Shown here: positions 35,800 through 51,500 of the stretch, piece by piece
How the letters are laid out: the number at the start of each line of letters is the position of its first letter
Numbering within the stretch: position 1 is the stretch's first letter
Assembly (NCBI RefSeq): GCF_002234675.1
Contig: NC_019867.2
Location: 3,924,001-3,988,000 of the forward strand
Direction: 5' to 3'
Source: Oryzias latipes
Lineage: Eukaryota > Chordata > Actinopteri > Beloniformes > Adrianichthyidae
DNA length: 64,000 nucleotides
Notes under the pieces: generated by a model
Database searches by the model: none
Told to the model about the DNA's origin: nothing
Seen by the model: only the letters and a program-made list of their open reading frames with translations
Program-made: the position numbers and the translations under genes

Positions 35800-36418
35800 G
35801 TTTGTCGAGTTTGTGCTTCCGGGTCACTGACCCTCATACTAACTGTATACCTTCGTAGCGCCACCTTCTGCTGAAAAACAACAACGACGGAAAATGTACT
35901 TATGCATTTACTAAAATTAATTAGTACTTTCTGACAATTTACTCATTAAATGTTTATTTTTATGATCTTCTAGTTCAGAATAGATAATTTTAAAGCGTTC
36001 AGAAGAGGTGTAAAACGTTTAAAGGCCGTTTAACATTGCTGCTCTTGAACATACCTCGTACGCACAACTACGTCATTCATGTACACTTTGTGTGTTTGAG
36101 ATAACGTCGTTATTTTTTTTTTCATAAATTTCGACGTTTCTTTTTAACGTGAACATCGTGCATTTTAAAGTCGTTTTACATCGTAAATATTAAGTACACT
36201 ATATAGATTTAATTTATTATTATCGATTGGGTTTTTTTTAAACTTTCGAACTTGTACACTTTTGTCAAGGCTAGGTCTATTATGGAATTTGAGCTTTCTG
36301 ATTTATTTGAAGGCAGCATCAAGCTCGATAGCTATGGTGGAGAAGTTGGTGCCCTGCACTGCCGTGTTTTTGTCCAAAAAGTAAATGTCACTCCCTGGCA
36401 GAGGGGATTTTTAAAGCT
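35800..36418. promoter_or_regulatory. Shared mrps30/hint2 promoter region
   Basis: About 620 bp separate the divergent start codons. On the mrps30 side CCGGAAG (35816-35822, minus) is an ETS/GABP site of the kind common in mitochondrial-protein promoters, only 17-23 bp from the ATG. No TATA box was found there. A bidirectional arrangement is inferred from the layout. Confidence 0.5.
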
Positions 36419-39319
<2,901 letters not shown>

Positions 39320-41089
39320 GTCTCACTTCAGGATTCTGGAGCGTCCGATTGACAACTTTACCTTTTCAAAGCCTCGACATTCAAATATTTTGTGCTGACA
39401 TAAATTGTAAAAATCAAAAGTGAGAATAAATCCAGCTGCAAATGAAGACGTTCTTTCTTTTCCAACACATTTCAATTCTTACCAGTCATCAGGAACCAAC
39501 AACGTCTACAAACACTCTCATAATGTGCAGAAAAACATGAATATTTTTGACTTAAATTATATTGTTGAAGATGCAGCTTTATAGATTATGAAGCCTTAAG
39601 GGTCAAAGGTCATGTGCACCAAGTTAGAGCTGCTGCTAAAAACTTTTCTGGTTTGATGACTTTTAATTTTCTATCCAGTTTTTAACCATTTTTATTTTTA
39701 GTATCAATCTGTTCAATGTCAAACAAGAAATTGAATTGTTTCTCAATGGAATTTCCTCAACCAACAACAATAATAATAAAGATTTAAGTGTCAGAGTTGA
39801 TTTTCTTCTATTAAAAAAAATTCATAGCTTGACTTCATGCCACCAACTGGAAGAGACCAGCGATGAAACCTCCGGAATGATGTCAAAGACCGCAAACCTC
39901 ACGTTCCCTCACAAACTTCTCTGTCCGTTTGCATTTGCTGAGGAAATGCAAAACGTTTGTGTGTCCCACAGTTAAAAAAGGTTTCTGTTGCTTCTACTAA
40001 GTTGAATCTTCTCTCTGGTCTGTGATGGTTAACATTATTAACATCAGGTGAAACAATTGATCAAAAAATACATTTTTATTAAAAAATGCTTGCAGAGCCT
40101 ACACGGACAAAATGTGGGAAAATGTGGAGAAACAGCTCAGAAAAGATAAGTTTGATTTAAGAGAAAAAAAGCTAACATTTTTAAATTATGGGTTTATTTT
40201 TTAAAGACATAAACATGAAAACATTCTTGTTTTTTATGTTGTCTGTCCAGTTAGGTTCTAGCACCTTTTTGTAGATTAAATTAATCCTTTTTGGAACTTT
40301 TTCTTCTTCTTCAAACTTTCAGATTGAGACTAAAATATTATATTTAGTTTCTTTGTATTTCAATTTGAGAACCTTAAGGTGAAGTTCCACTACACTCTTA
40401 TTGAGTCCTTCTGGTCTGCCTCCAGGGTGAATCCTTGGTCACTATAATTAGGGGGAGCAACCAGATCCTCCCTTTTTCTGCTATAATATACCAACTTAAG
40501 ATAAATGGGTTGTTCAGTTAACAACTTCTATTTTTTTCTGTCTGGACAGTGTGGAAACAAAGAAAACTGCAAGGCTTTCTGTCTTAATTAACCTAATTTT
40601 TTTTGGTGTCCTGTTTTTTTTTTAGAAAGATATTTTGGTTACTGGTTCAGGATGTAGATATGTGCAGAATTTAAATGTTATTTTCTTGATCGTGATCGTG
40701 AAGATTTGACGGCTGTGTGATGCCAAATAGTTTAGGCATGAATTGGACACCATAGCTGTGTTGGTTTTTTAGAGGTTACAGGCCTTGATTGAAACAACTA
40801 AGAAGGTTTTTAGAGTCTGTTTGCGTATCCAGCAGGCAGAAGTGACAATACTTAAATGTCACCTCAGGCAGAGCTTTTGGCTTGATGACAAAACACACAT
40901 TTAATAAATAAGGGAACGCAGCTAACATCCACACGGTGAGTTGGTCAATGACCCGACACACTAGAAAACAGGAACTTAAACACACGAAACATGAGACAAG
41001 AGGAAACAATCAGAGACCAAGCTGCGAGGTCAAACAAAAGGGGAATTAAAACCTGTCTTAAAATCAAACTGGTAGAACACCTGTACCAG
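39320..41089. other. hint2-acsbg2 intergenic
   Basis: Apart from the hint2 3' UTR (to about 39450), I see no gene, only AT-rich sequence. Confidence 0.4.
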
Positions 41090-41300
41090 ACTGCCGAGCC
41101 TGACAACATTTTAGTTTGAGGAACCCGGTCCGCCGCGTGGAACTGTTGCGCCAAGCCGCATCCTTTTCAGCACCAGCGCGGGGTGAGTGGTTCTCTGCTG
41201 AGGAGGCAGAACGCAGCTTCTTCCCCCCTCCGCTCACGCGAACGCGCGCGGCTCGCTTTCGGGGACACTTCAATTAAGCGCGCGACGAACACACTTGGTG
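41090..41300 (+). promoter_or_regulatory. CpG-rich patch, possible upstream promoter
   Basis: This is the most CpG-dense stretch between hint2 and acsbg2 (for example AACGCGCGCGGCTCGC), standing out from AT-rich surroundings. A good donor-like GCGGGGTGAGTGG lies at about 41176-41188. It could be a distal first exon or promoter of acsbg2, but this is not proven. Confidence 0.35.
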
Positions 41301-44300
41301 CATCTGTGAGATTCGGGTTTCTTTGCCAAAGGAGCAGAAAACACAACCCTCCGAGACTTTATTTATCTACAACATGTCGGGCAATAGATTATCGCAGACA
41401 AAGCAGCGTTTATAAATATTTGCAGCCTGATGAGAGAGGATTTAAGACAACCAAAGTCAGAGAACATCAACGCGCTGTCACCCAATTACGCACACATTAC
41501 GCACAAGCTGACTAATTGTGCCAAAATGAGCGTTTTCGCATATATGCTTGTGCGTAAAAGTGAGTAAAATAAAAACACCTCCTTAGGTTAAAACGTGTGT
41601 TTTAATTTTTAATTTTTAAAAGAACTATACTTACTGGTCAATGTAAGAAAAGTCTGTCCGCGCAGGAAAACTGCTAAACAGGTTTTGCCAAAATGTTACT
41701 TTCATTTCTGAAGGGTTTTTCCAGACAGGCTATAATTCATGTAAAGTAACACGTTTCAAGTTAAATAATGTTTTAAAAGACTCAATAGAATATTAAGATA
41801 TAATTTCAACAGTATTTCTTTATATGTTGATAGAAACAACAGCAACAGTCGTTTTCTGCTTTTTTTTTATTTGATTGTTATCACACTGTTCTGTGTTGTT
41901 CTAGATTCATTACATGTATGTGCAAATGTTTGTATGCTTGCTAAACCTGCAGGACCTCAATTTTCGTACAGATCTTTATCTTGATATAAGCTGTATTTGA
42001 AGACTTTTAAAGGTCCAAATTTGTAGACGCCCAGTTGTAAAACGGCACCATACGATCTTAAAAGATAAAATTCCATTGAGTGAACAGGTTTCCCTTTTTA
42101 TTCAAGACAATACATAAACATAGAGAACTCTCTTGGTAATGTGTGATGTTGGTTCTCCTCAAAACCAAGTAGAAAGTGTTCTCACTTCTGCAGAAAGGAG
42201 ACGCTGTTCTTCATGACTCTTATCTACAGGTACACTGCACATGCACAAACTGATAACATTTATCTTGTTACTTGTTTTCTTGCCACTCTAAAAGAGTCTG
42301 TTAACCTTCTTCAGTGAACAATTTAAAAACAACAGAGCTTTATTTTACAATTTTAACTTTTCTAAACTATTGACTGTAGCCCATACAAGTTTCTATCAAA
42401 ATAAAATCCACCCTGTGTCTATTAAGATCCTCCTGCTGCAACAGATTTTGAATAAAAAATACAAGTCAAATGTGGCATTTTCTATTTTTTATAATCTATA
42501 AATGTAAATGCAATTATATTCTCTGAACATCAGCCAGACCCTGTTGTGCAGGAGAAGATTTTGCGTTTAAGGCTAATTCTTATTATAAACCTCTTTGACT
42601 GCATGAGGATTAAACATTTTAACATAATTTTCTCTGTTATCTTACATGTTGAAAATGTAAACATAAGTGAAACTATCATGGTTGCCCTCTAGTGGTGTTT
42701 CTTTTGGTTACAATTCTGGAAGGTTAGCTGTGGTCCCTCCTTAATTGATCCCAGCTGCCTGCAATCATGTTGCTTCCTGTTTAAGTTGTGTTCTTTCTGT
42801 GTTTTGTGTTGGAGTGTCTTCTCTGTTTGGTTCCTGGTCGGTTCAAGTAAATGCTCAAAACTCGATGGAGTTGGCTGAGTCTTCCTGCTTCTAAGTTTAA
42901 TCCTCTCTGACCACCCAGAACAGAAAAAAACTTTTATAGCTTAAACAAATTAACCAAAACTACAAAATTGTTGTTTTGAATAAAGAGCCCCATTGGAGGA
43001 ATAAAAGATGAGCCTCCCGTTGCAGTGAATATAAAGTTTTTTCTTTAAAATTTTGTTTCTAAAGAAAACCACACTCAAATCATTTGTGTGTGTGTGTGTG
43101 CTGCAAAGATTCAGTCTTAAACCACCTTAAAATTATTCTAGTTTATGCAAGTCTTTCTTCTTCTGTGCTGCCTTTAATGCAACATATAGAGTAGTAGGGA
43201 TGCTTAAAATAGTTTTCAAATTTTCTGATAAAAACTTCTATTTAGCTTGTTAGAATCTTGTTTAACATTTGTCTTAGAATAGATGTAGTGGATTTTGTTG
43301 TTTTTGTGTCTTCTTTGGGTTCTCCTTATGGCAGGGAGTTTCTCTGCCAAGTGGGTTTCTTTCTGTATTTGTCTCATTCTGGTTTTGGCTCCCTCAATAA
43401 ATCTGTTTCTGATTACAAATCCTTTTTATTCATCTATTAAAATTGAATGTTACCTTCCACATTTGTCCATTTGAATGTAGAGAAAGTAATTCCTTCAGTT
43501 GTTTGATAATTTACATAAATTAAGTTCATGTAATTTTGCCTATTGTGATGTGATCTACTCTAAATCAGACTAAAACCTTGAGTTGCTGGAAGATAATTGG
43601 ACTGTAACAACATTATTTCTATTATTTTTGCAGGGTCTGATGTATTTGCATGGGACCTTGAGACAAACTTGTCTATAAATAGGTGCCTAGTTATTGAACA
43701 GATTTAAACTGAATAATGTAGATGTGGTGAATTAATATTCCTGACAGACACTGCAAAGGTTTCAGTAATGAACCTCCTGCAATAAAAAAAAACTAGTTAA
43801 AACTTAGTAAAAATGATATCTGAAAAGGCTATCGAGCTTTTGTGAAATAATCAAGTTAGAAATCTGATAACTGCGGCATTAACGGCGTCTTATCGGAGAG
43901 TAAAGTGCATTTAAACCCCATTGGTGTTAGTGCGTTTGTTTGAATTCCAGTTTTAGATGACCACTTTTTTATGAAGTTCCACTCAAATCATTCACAGCCC
44001 CCTGGGAGGAGCAGATGGGGTGTGGAAGAAGGCAGTTGTGGTGTGACCGGGTGGTATGATTCTCTGGCCTTGCAGTCAAAGCGAGGTTACTGCGTGTCAC
44101 TGAAGACAGTTCAACTTTACTCCATATTTAGTAACAGAGCAGCGGTCAGCCCCTGCTTAAAACGATAAGAGAATTTAGGATAAAGAAAAACACAAGTGCA
44201 TCCTCAGATGTTCTAGATAAGTTGAGCAGCTGGTCTTTCATGGTCCAAAGTCTCACCCGTTCTTGTAGACAACTTATCTGATTGAATCATTTCTCCATGG

Positions 44301-45309
44301 AGCACAATTGATAATGAAGAACAAATTTGAACTGATAAAGGTTTACTTAACACTGGGGTTTTATAACCCCTCCATGGGATCCATGAATGCCCCCTCTGCT
44401 GACACTCACCCTGTTACCAAGGACAACAGTCGTCAGCATCTGACATTAAAACAAACTCTCGGTTTCTGCAGCTGATTGATGTGTTCATGCGTCTCAGGAT
44501 TCAGGACTCGTCACCTTGACGAGATGCAACCTTTGGTCGGTTCGTTGGATCTTTAACGTCTCTTTACAGGCTCAGCATAGGTCGCTCAGTGGATTGTGTA
44601 AATGTTTCCAGATCCGGGTGAGGCAGGAAAACCCACAGCTATACTTTCCCCTTCGAGGGCAAAAGTCCAGAACCAGATCAGGGCAAAGGTGGACCCAGCT
44701 TTGTGCTCCACCTGACGTGCTGCTGTCAAGTTGATGCCACTCAACTCTTTAAGAGAAGGAGGTAAGCTGACATTTCTATATGTTCCTTTATGTTTTTGTT
44801 TTTTTGTTTTTTTCACATTCAAGGACAGGAAATCCATCCGGACACATTCAAATTGCTTTCTTTTTGAAAAGATTTTGTTTCTCTACAAGAATTTTCCCTG
44901 GAAATGCAAGCTGCACACAATACACTTTGATCCAAATGACTGGGACTGACATTTTGTTCTTGGCAGAGCACTTTGAATGAGATTTGTACAAATTAGAGCA
45001 AAGATATTTATTGCCAAACTGCACTTTTGCAAATTGTTGGTTCAGAGAAATCAGAGTTCAGACTAAAGTTCTGCTGTCTCTGCGGGTTTTAATCTAAGGC
45101 AGACTCTATTGATTATGTGTTTTTACACTTGGAAGTAAAGGAAGCACATTTTTATCCTCAGAACTTATTCAATAAGGGTTTAAAAATGCAAAAAAATAAC
45201 ATTTTAAACATTTTTTTCACCTCCAGCTCTGTTTTTTAGTGTTTTATTGCTTTGTAGTTATTTAAAATTTGGTTTTTGGAACAAACTCACATAAGATTTC
45301 TTTATTTTT
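41301..45309. other. Intergenic upstream of acsbg2
   Basis: No coding gene supported. A CTCF-like minus-strand motif with one mismatch (CCACTAGAGGGCAA) is at 42683-42696. A short GT run is at about 43086-43100. A donor-like AAGGAGGTAAGC near 44757-44768 might end an untranslated exon. Confidence 0.4.
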
Positions 45310-45322
45310 GGGTCAAAGGTGG
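45310..45322 (+). promoter_or_regulatory. DR1 element (PPAR/RXR-like) upstream of acsbg2
   Basis: GGGTCAAAGGTGG is two nuclear-receptor half sites spaced by one base, close to the DR1 consensus AGGTCAAAGGTCA. It lies 160 bp before a TATA box of a fatty-acid-activating gene, a class often under PPAR control. Motif match only. Confidence 0.35.
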
Positions 45323-45469
45323 TTTGATCCTAAATTTTTGCAGTCAGAGGGTAAAGCAATGCCTCCTGGGACGACATCAAGCGTTTCAACATTAGGAGCA
45401 CCACTACACAGCAGTCAGCGGTCACGCAGAGCTGACCTGTTGCAATGACTTTAAGCAATGTCAGAGCTG

Positions 45470-45476
45470 TATAAAT
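45470..45476 (+). promoter_or_regulatory. TATA box of acsbg2
   Basis: TATAAAT lies 117 bp before the start codon, leaving about 90 bases of 5' UTR. A TTGCAATG (C/EBP-like) and a TGACCT half site lie 30-50 bp upstream. Confidence 0.45.
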
Positions 45477-45592
45477 GAACAGAGTGGAACTGTTTTGTAA
45501 CAGATAACCTTATCTGCTCAGAGAGTCCTCCATGGACAACATTTGAAATGTTCTAGCACTGATTTCATTCTACTGTTTGAAGCAAATGCAAG

Positions 45593-48500
45593 ATGAGCGC
45601 CACAGGAGAATCAATCCTAAGCAACGGTGTCGCAGCCATGGATCTTCACGCTGACAGGTTTGTGAAATCATTGTGAAATAGAGGAAATGTCTGAACTTGT
45701 ACAGGTTTATTTGTTCAGGCTAAAAAGATGTCCTTCCTTGTCATTTTCTCAGCATCCCTCCAGATTCAGAGATCTCTGTCAACCAGAACCAGAAACCTCC
45801 TCCAGCACCAGCTCAAAAGCTCGCTTCCCCAGACGCGAAGGAAGTCGCTGAAGGTCTTTCAACAGGTAAGACACGAGATGACAGTTAGGATCTGATGTTA
45901 AAAGCTACCACAGAACTACAGAAAAGTTGAATTAAATTATTTTTGTGGTCCTAAATGTTGGGCATTGAAAGTAACAAAATGTTAAAACATAAAGATATCA
46001 AACAATTTTGCTCTAAAATTGTGTATAAATGTGTTTTTATCTGTGATAATCATATATTTCAGAGAGATCTGTGCACTCAGAAAAGACATAAGTGAAATGT
46101 TGGATTTTTTGTGATTTAGCCTTAAAAAACTAAACTTTGAATTTAGTAAGGGTATTTTCTATTGAGTTAGTTCTTTGTTTATGGGATCAAAATTTGTTTG
46201 TGTGGTCTATAATGTTTTAAAGTCTCACTTCGATCATCTTTTAATGTGTTTTCAAATTTTCCCCAGTGGAAAATGCTGATTTTAGCCAAAAGCAAAATAA
46301 CCCTATAGAATTTTACGCAGAGATCATTAGAATTTTGCCTCTGGGTTGTGGGACTGTTGGCCTGGAGCAACCACACCCTTGTTTTCCGACATCTTCTGTA
46401 TACATGCGCTCTCACTAGCTTACAGCCCCTCACACCCCCAACCTAATATTATCAATGCAACAAAAATGGTGAGCAATATAGGAGCTATCCAGATTCCAAC
46501 TCAGACGAGGAAAACAAAGACGTACATGGATCTAGACGTCTGTAAGTGGATGCATCAGGATATAGCAGAGCAGGGAGCTTGTGGCCCACCAACTCTAGCA
46601 TCAGCTAAAAGCTTTTTCTAACAGCATCTTTTAATCTTCTCCTGATTCACAGCGATTTAAATAAAGAAATACTCAAAAACACAATTTTAAACAATAATAA
46701 TAATAATAATAATAAATTTTATTTAGAATGCGCTTTACATTTTAGATAAAATCCCAAAGCGCTACAATGGAGGCAGAAATAAAAATGACTTACAATAAGA
46801 ACAAGGTAAGACAAAAATAAAACAACAATGAAAGTACTAAAAAGCATTATTAAAAAGAAAAGTTTTTAAGCCTTTTTTGAATGTGCCAAGGCTTTGTGGG
46901 GCTCTGAGGGATTGTGGAAGATTGTTCCAGAGTCGAGGGGCAGCAGCCTGAAAGGCTCTGTCTCCCATAGTGGTTAGCCTGGTCCTTGGCTGATGAAGGC
47001 AGTGTGTGAAATTGGAACGGAGGAGTCGTGAAGTGGCGTGCAGGGAAAGGAGCTCACTGAGGTAGGCAGGGGCAGTTCCATGGACGCATTGGTAGGTGAG
47101 GAGACAGAGTTTGTATTGAATTCTGGAACGAATGGGTAACCAGTGAAGTGACTGAAGGACAGGAGTGATGTGGTCAAATTTGCGTCTCCTTGTCAGGACC
47201 CTAGCAGCGCAGTTTTGGATGTGCTGGAGCTTTTCCAGGCTCCTGCCAGGAATCCCAACAAGGAGAGCATTGCAGTAATCTAGTCTGGAGGAGACAAAAG
47301 CATGGATTAGTTTTTCTGCATCAGACTGGGTTAGTGAGGGGCGGAGCTTTGCAATGTTTTTCAGATGGAAAAAAGAGACTTTGGAGAGGTGACGTATATG
47401 ATGATCAAATGTTAGAGTAGAATCGATTTTGACACCAAGATTTATCACAGGTGAAGAAAGTGGAATGTTGTGACCAGAGACCAGAATGCTTTTGGTGGAG
47501 GATGTTTTGATCTGGTGAGGGGTACCGATTAATATGGCTTCAGTCTTGTTGCTGTTGAACTGGAGAGAGTTTTCAGCCATCCATGCTTCTATCTCCTCGA
47601 GACATGCCTGGAGGGCAGAAGAAGTTATGGTGGGAGTGGAATTCATTTTTACATATAATTGTGTGTCGTCGGCGTAACAGTGGAATGAAATGTTGTGTTT
47701 ACGAATGATTTGTCCAAGTGGAGATATGTAGATGGTAAAGAGTGAAGGTCCAAGAACAGAGCCTTGAGGAACTCCGCAGGTGACTGTGTGTGTGTGGGAT
47801 TTAGCATTTCCCAGAGCCACATATTCTGTCCTGTTTGTGAGATATGATTTAAACCAGTTGAGTATGTTCCCAGAGAGTCCAACAGTAGTATGAAGACGGT
47901 TAAGGAGAATGCCGTGATCCACAGTGTCAAATGCAGCTGATAGGTCAAGAAGGATGAGTAGAGATGGGGAGCCCTGGTCCGCAGCCATGAGTAGGTCATT
48001 CATGACTCGGACCAGGGCTGTCTCTGTACTGTGAGCTGGCCGGAAGCCAGACTGAAATTTTTCATACAAGCTGTGCGTTGAGAGATGATGGTGGAGCTGA
48101 GCGGCGACAACTTTTTCAAGAACCTTGGACAGGAATGGTAGGTTGGAAATGGGTCTATAGTTTGCCAAGTTATCAGGGTCCAAACATGATTTTTCTTTAC
48201 GTATGTCCTCCATCATAAGAAAAATGCCACAAGAACGTGTTAAAAACACCATAACACATGATTTTTATTGGAGTGGGTCTTAAAAGGCTGTGCTGGCTGG
48301 AAGAGCAGAAGTTTTCCCTCAATGAGAGATGTGTAAAACTATTTTTTTCTCCCCTTGATCATTTGGTACGGAGCCTAATTTCAGTTGACATCTTCAGGCT
48401 ATATAAATTTGCAATTATTTTTTTATCTTAGAAAAAGCTAATAAAAGTGAAACCAGAATTTATTTCTTATACCCAGAGCTGCAGATTTAACACAACATAA

Positions 48501-51500
48501 AATAAAAACCAAAGAAAATCATGCACAACTCGTTTTTTGCTTCACTAAGCCTGATGGAGATGAATCACATTCTGTACTTTTTCTCTTTGCTCTGTATCAG
48601 ATGACAGCTAAGCCTTCCTCCCTTACAGACATCAGCAAATCAGGTTACTCATGTGCAGAGCAGCAAGGCTTTAGGAATGTGTCCACACCTTTTTTTTTTT
48701 TACACCGCAGATCTTCCTCAAAAGCAATCCTGCAGTCTTTGAGCTAGGTAGCAGGTGTTTTCTAAGCCGAGAATGGCGGGAGTGCGTAACTGTCCCTGCT
48801 GTCATGTTACAGAGGAGCCCAGGGTCGTTCCCATGTCGACACAGAGTCTGGCAACAACCTTGGCCCCTGCCGACAAGCTGTGGAGCGCCAGCAGAGACAA
48901 GGCGGTCAATCTGAGGATGGAGGCGTCTGGTCCGGGCTCAGAGACCCCAGTCACGATTCATCAGATGTTTCTGGAGACGGTGGAGAGGAGCGGGGACCAA
49001 ACCGCTTTGGTCTTCAAAGAAGACGGCCAGACGGCATCTCTCACCTGGAGGCAGTACTATGAGCAGTGTCGTGCAGCGGCCAAAAGCTTCCTGAAGGTCT
49101 GTAACTGGATTCAGATAGGAAAATATGGAAATTCTGTTTCAGCTTTTATTTGCACCTCAATCAATCATGAAGTTGCTAAACTGCTCCAAAAGATATTCAG
49201 ATTTTTTGCATGTTTCGATTAAAAAAGACATCTTTAATGTTTGTAAATAAACTAATGTGGTCCCAGATTCCCTGAAAGGAGGAATAAAACACAGAAATAT
49301 ATATTTAATATGGCCAAATAAGCACTATTTAATAAGCACTTCATCAAACTTTAATTGCTTGTGGATCTTAGTCCCAAGCAAGATCCAGGAGAGGGGCTGA
49401 AAGGTGAAGGAAAGGAAGTCTCAGAAGCTCTGAAATAGGGATGCAGGGTTGGCTGCAGGACCTCCAGCTGCTGGAAAAACTTCATTCCATTCATTAAATT
49501 GTCACTAAGAACTGAACTAAAACCACAGTTTGGATACAGCAGCTCAAACTGCTCCGTTGTTGTGGCCTAAAGCTTCGTGAAACCCGTCAAGTCGCAGGCG
49601 ATGTTTGTGTTTATACAGACATGGCGTGGTGTCAAGAAGTTGTTGTGCTGTTATAGTGGTTGTGCAGTTTTAGAGCAAATGTTAAGGAAACCCTGAGTAA
49701 AATGACAAAATGCTGTTTCAAACATTCAGGGAGTTCTTCATCATGTGACTCAAGCTCTATTTAAAGAGATTGTTTCACAATTTTTTCTGTTTCCAAGTTA
49801 ATCTTTAAGTTTGACTTTGTTTGTCTCATCGCGTATGTTTTTAATCTGCAGTGCATCTCCTTTGCGATCTACTGTGCATCTGTGCATAAGGGTGCATCTT
49901 AAATAGCCTCCAGGACAAAAACTGAACTGACTTGTTCTTTTTTTCCTGAATAAAGGGGATACAATTATTTCTGTTGGTTTGCAGCTTCTTTGTTTGTTTG
50001 CCGTTTTTGTCCAGCATGAAAGTGATGACGATTGTGTGGCTTGTTCTCAGGCTTGCTCTTGATCTTTGAGGCTTCACAAAACTGCCCTTTAACATGTATT
50101 CTTTAAAGACCCGCTCTTCTGTAATGAAGGAAAGAAATAATAGCAAGGACATTCAACAGACATTCAAAGTATGCACGCTACGAAAATGCTTTTTATTTTT
50201 GGTTTGTTTTCTTCTCTCAGATTTTTTAGTGGCTGAAATCTGTTTCTTTGGTTCACAGGCTTTAAGCAAAGACGTAGATTTCAGATTTTTATCCTCCAAC
50301 GGTATTTGGGGATAAAAATGGAACGCCCTGTCTTTGCCTGCAGTAGCTGGGGAGGCTCTAGCATCCCGTGACCCCGAATGGGAAGAAGCGGGTTTAGAAA
50401 ACGGATGGATGAATGGAATCCATTCTTAAGTAGCTTATCAGCGGCTTTTGTTTCCTGGTCTGAGTTTGTGTGGATTTGCTTGTGTTACACACACAAAAAA
50501 AAAACTTTAATTTCTGTTCTCGGTTTACTTTGTGGTGTGAGAACAGATGACAACAGGTGTGCGTTACATTCACAGCTCGCCTTACACCTTTTGTTTCACG
50601 GATCCAAAGAGACTTTAGAACGAGAACTACTCCTGAAAAAACAAAGAGGGCGCTGTGCTTCTGTGTCACTAACATGTCCATGCTCTCTGGTTTGCAGCTG
50701 GGCCTGGAACGTTTTCATGGCGTTGGGATTCTGGGGTTTAACTCCCCCGAGTGGTTCATTTCTGACATCGGCTGCATCTTTGCAGGGTAAGAAACCACAG
50801 ATTCAGGTTAAGAACCTTCAGAATGTGAATTTTTATTTATAAAAAATTGATTTTTGCAAAGTTAAGCAGGGGATTTATTTAGATTTATTGGCTCACATGG
50901 TTGCTTAAGCAAACATGTTGGTGTTTATTGAACATTTTTATTGAGATAATAATTAACTTTCAATTGTTCTGGATTGAATGCACACTGAACATTCATGCCT
51001 TTTAAATCCATATTGAAAGACTGAATTTGTAATCATTGTCCAGGTCGTGTTAGACATTTAAGGCATGTTGGTAAATTATTAAAGGTGTGAGCAAAAGCAC
51101 AGGAGATTGATCATGTTTTTCCGATGCAGTGGGTTGGCAGCCGGCATTTACACGACCAATTCCCCAGAGGCTTGCCAGTATGTGGCTGCCAACTGTGAGG
51201 CCAACATCCTGGTTGTGGAGAACCAGAAGCAGCTCGATAAAATCCTGCAGGTCAGATGTGTCCTCCATCAAAGAATCCCTCCACCGTGTGCTTTTTGAAA
51301 GCATCTAGAGGAGGAGGGGAGAACATTTATCTCATGCGTCTTTTCTTATCACTTCCCCTGTTAGGTTAAAGATCAGTTACCTCACCTGAAGGCTATTATC
51401 CAGTATAAAGGCAAGCTCCAACAGAAAACTTCAATCCTCTACTCAGTACGTTGCATCACTCTGTTGATCACACAAGATAAATCTACTGCATTTAATTCCT

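Noticed and set aside
36282-36393. Alternative hint2 first exon starting MEFELSDLFEGS
   Set aside because: It also splices in phase, but the peptide is acidic and does not look like an import sequence; MNFCNAFRAQIG at 36419 does. It cannot be fully excluded.
41064-41515. Open frames of 70-110 codons on both strands in the CpG patch
   Set aside because: High GC depletes stop codons; the peptides have no protein-like features or splice partners.
48755-48812. Upstream extension of acsbg2 exon 3 (MFSKPRMAGVRN)
   Set aside because: It runs through the TGTTACAG acceptor; exon 3 joins exon 2 in frame at 48813.
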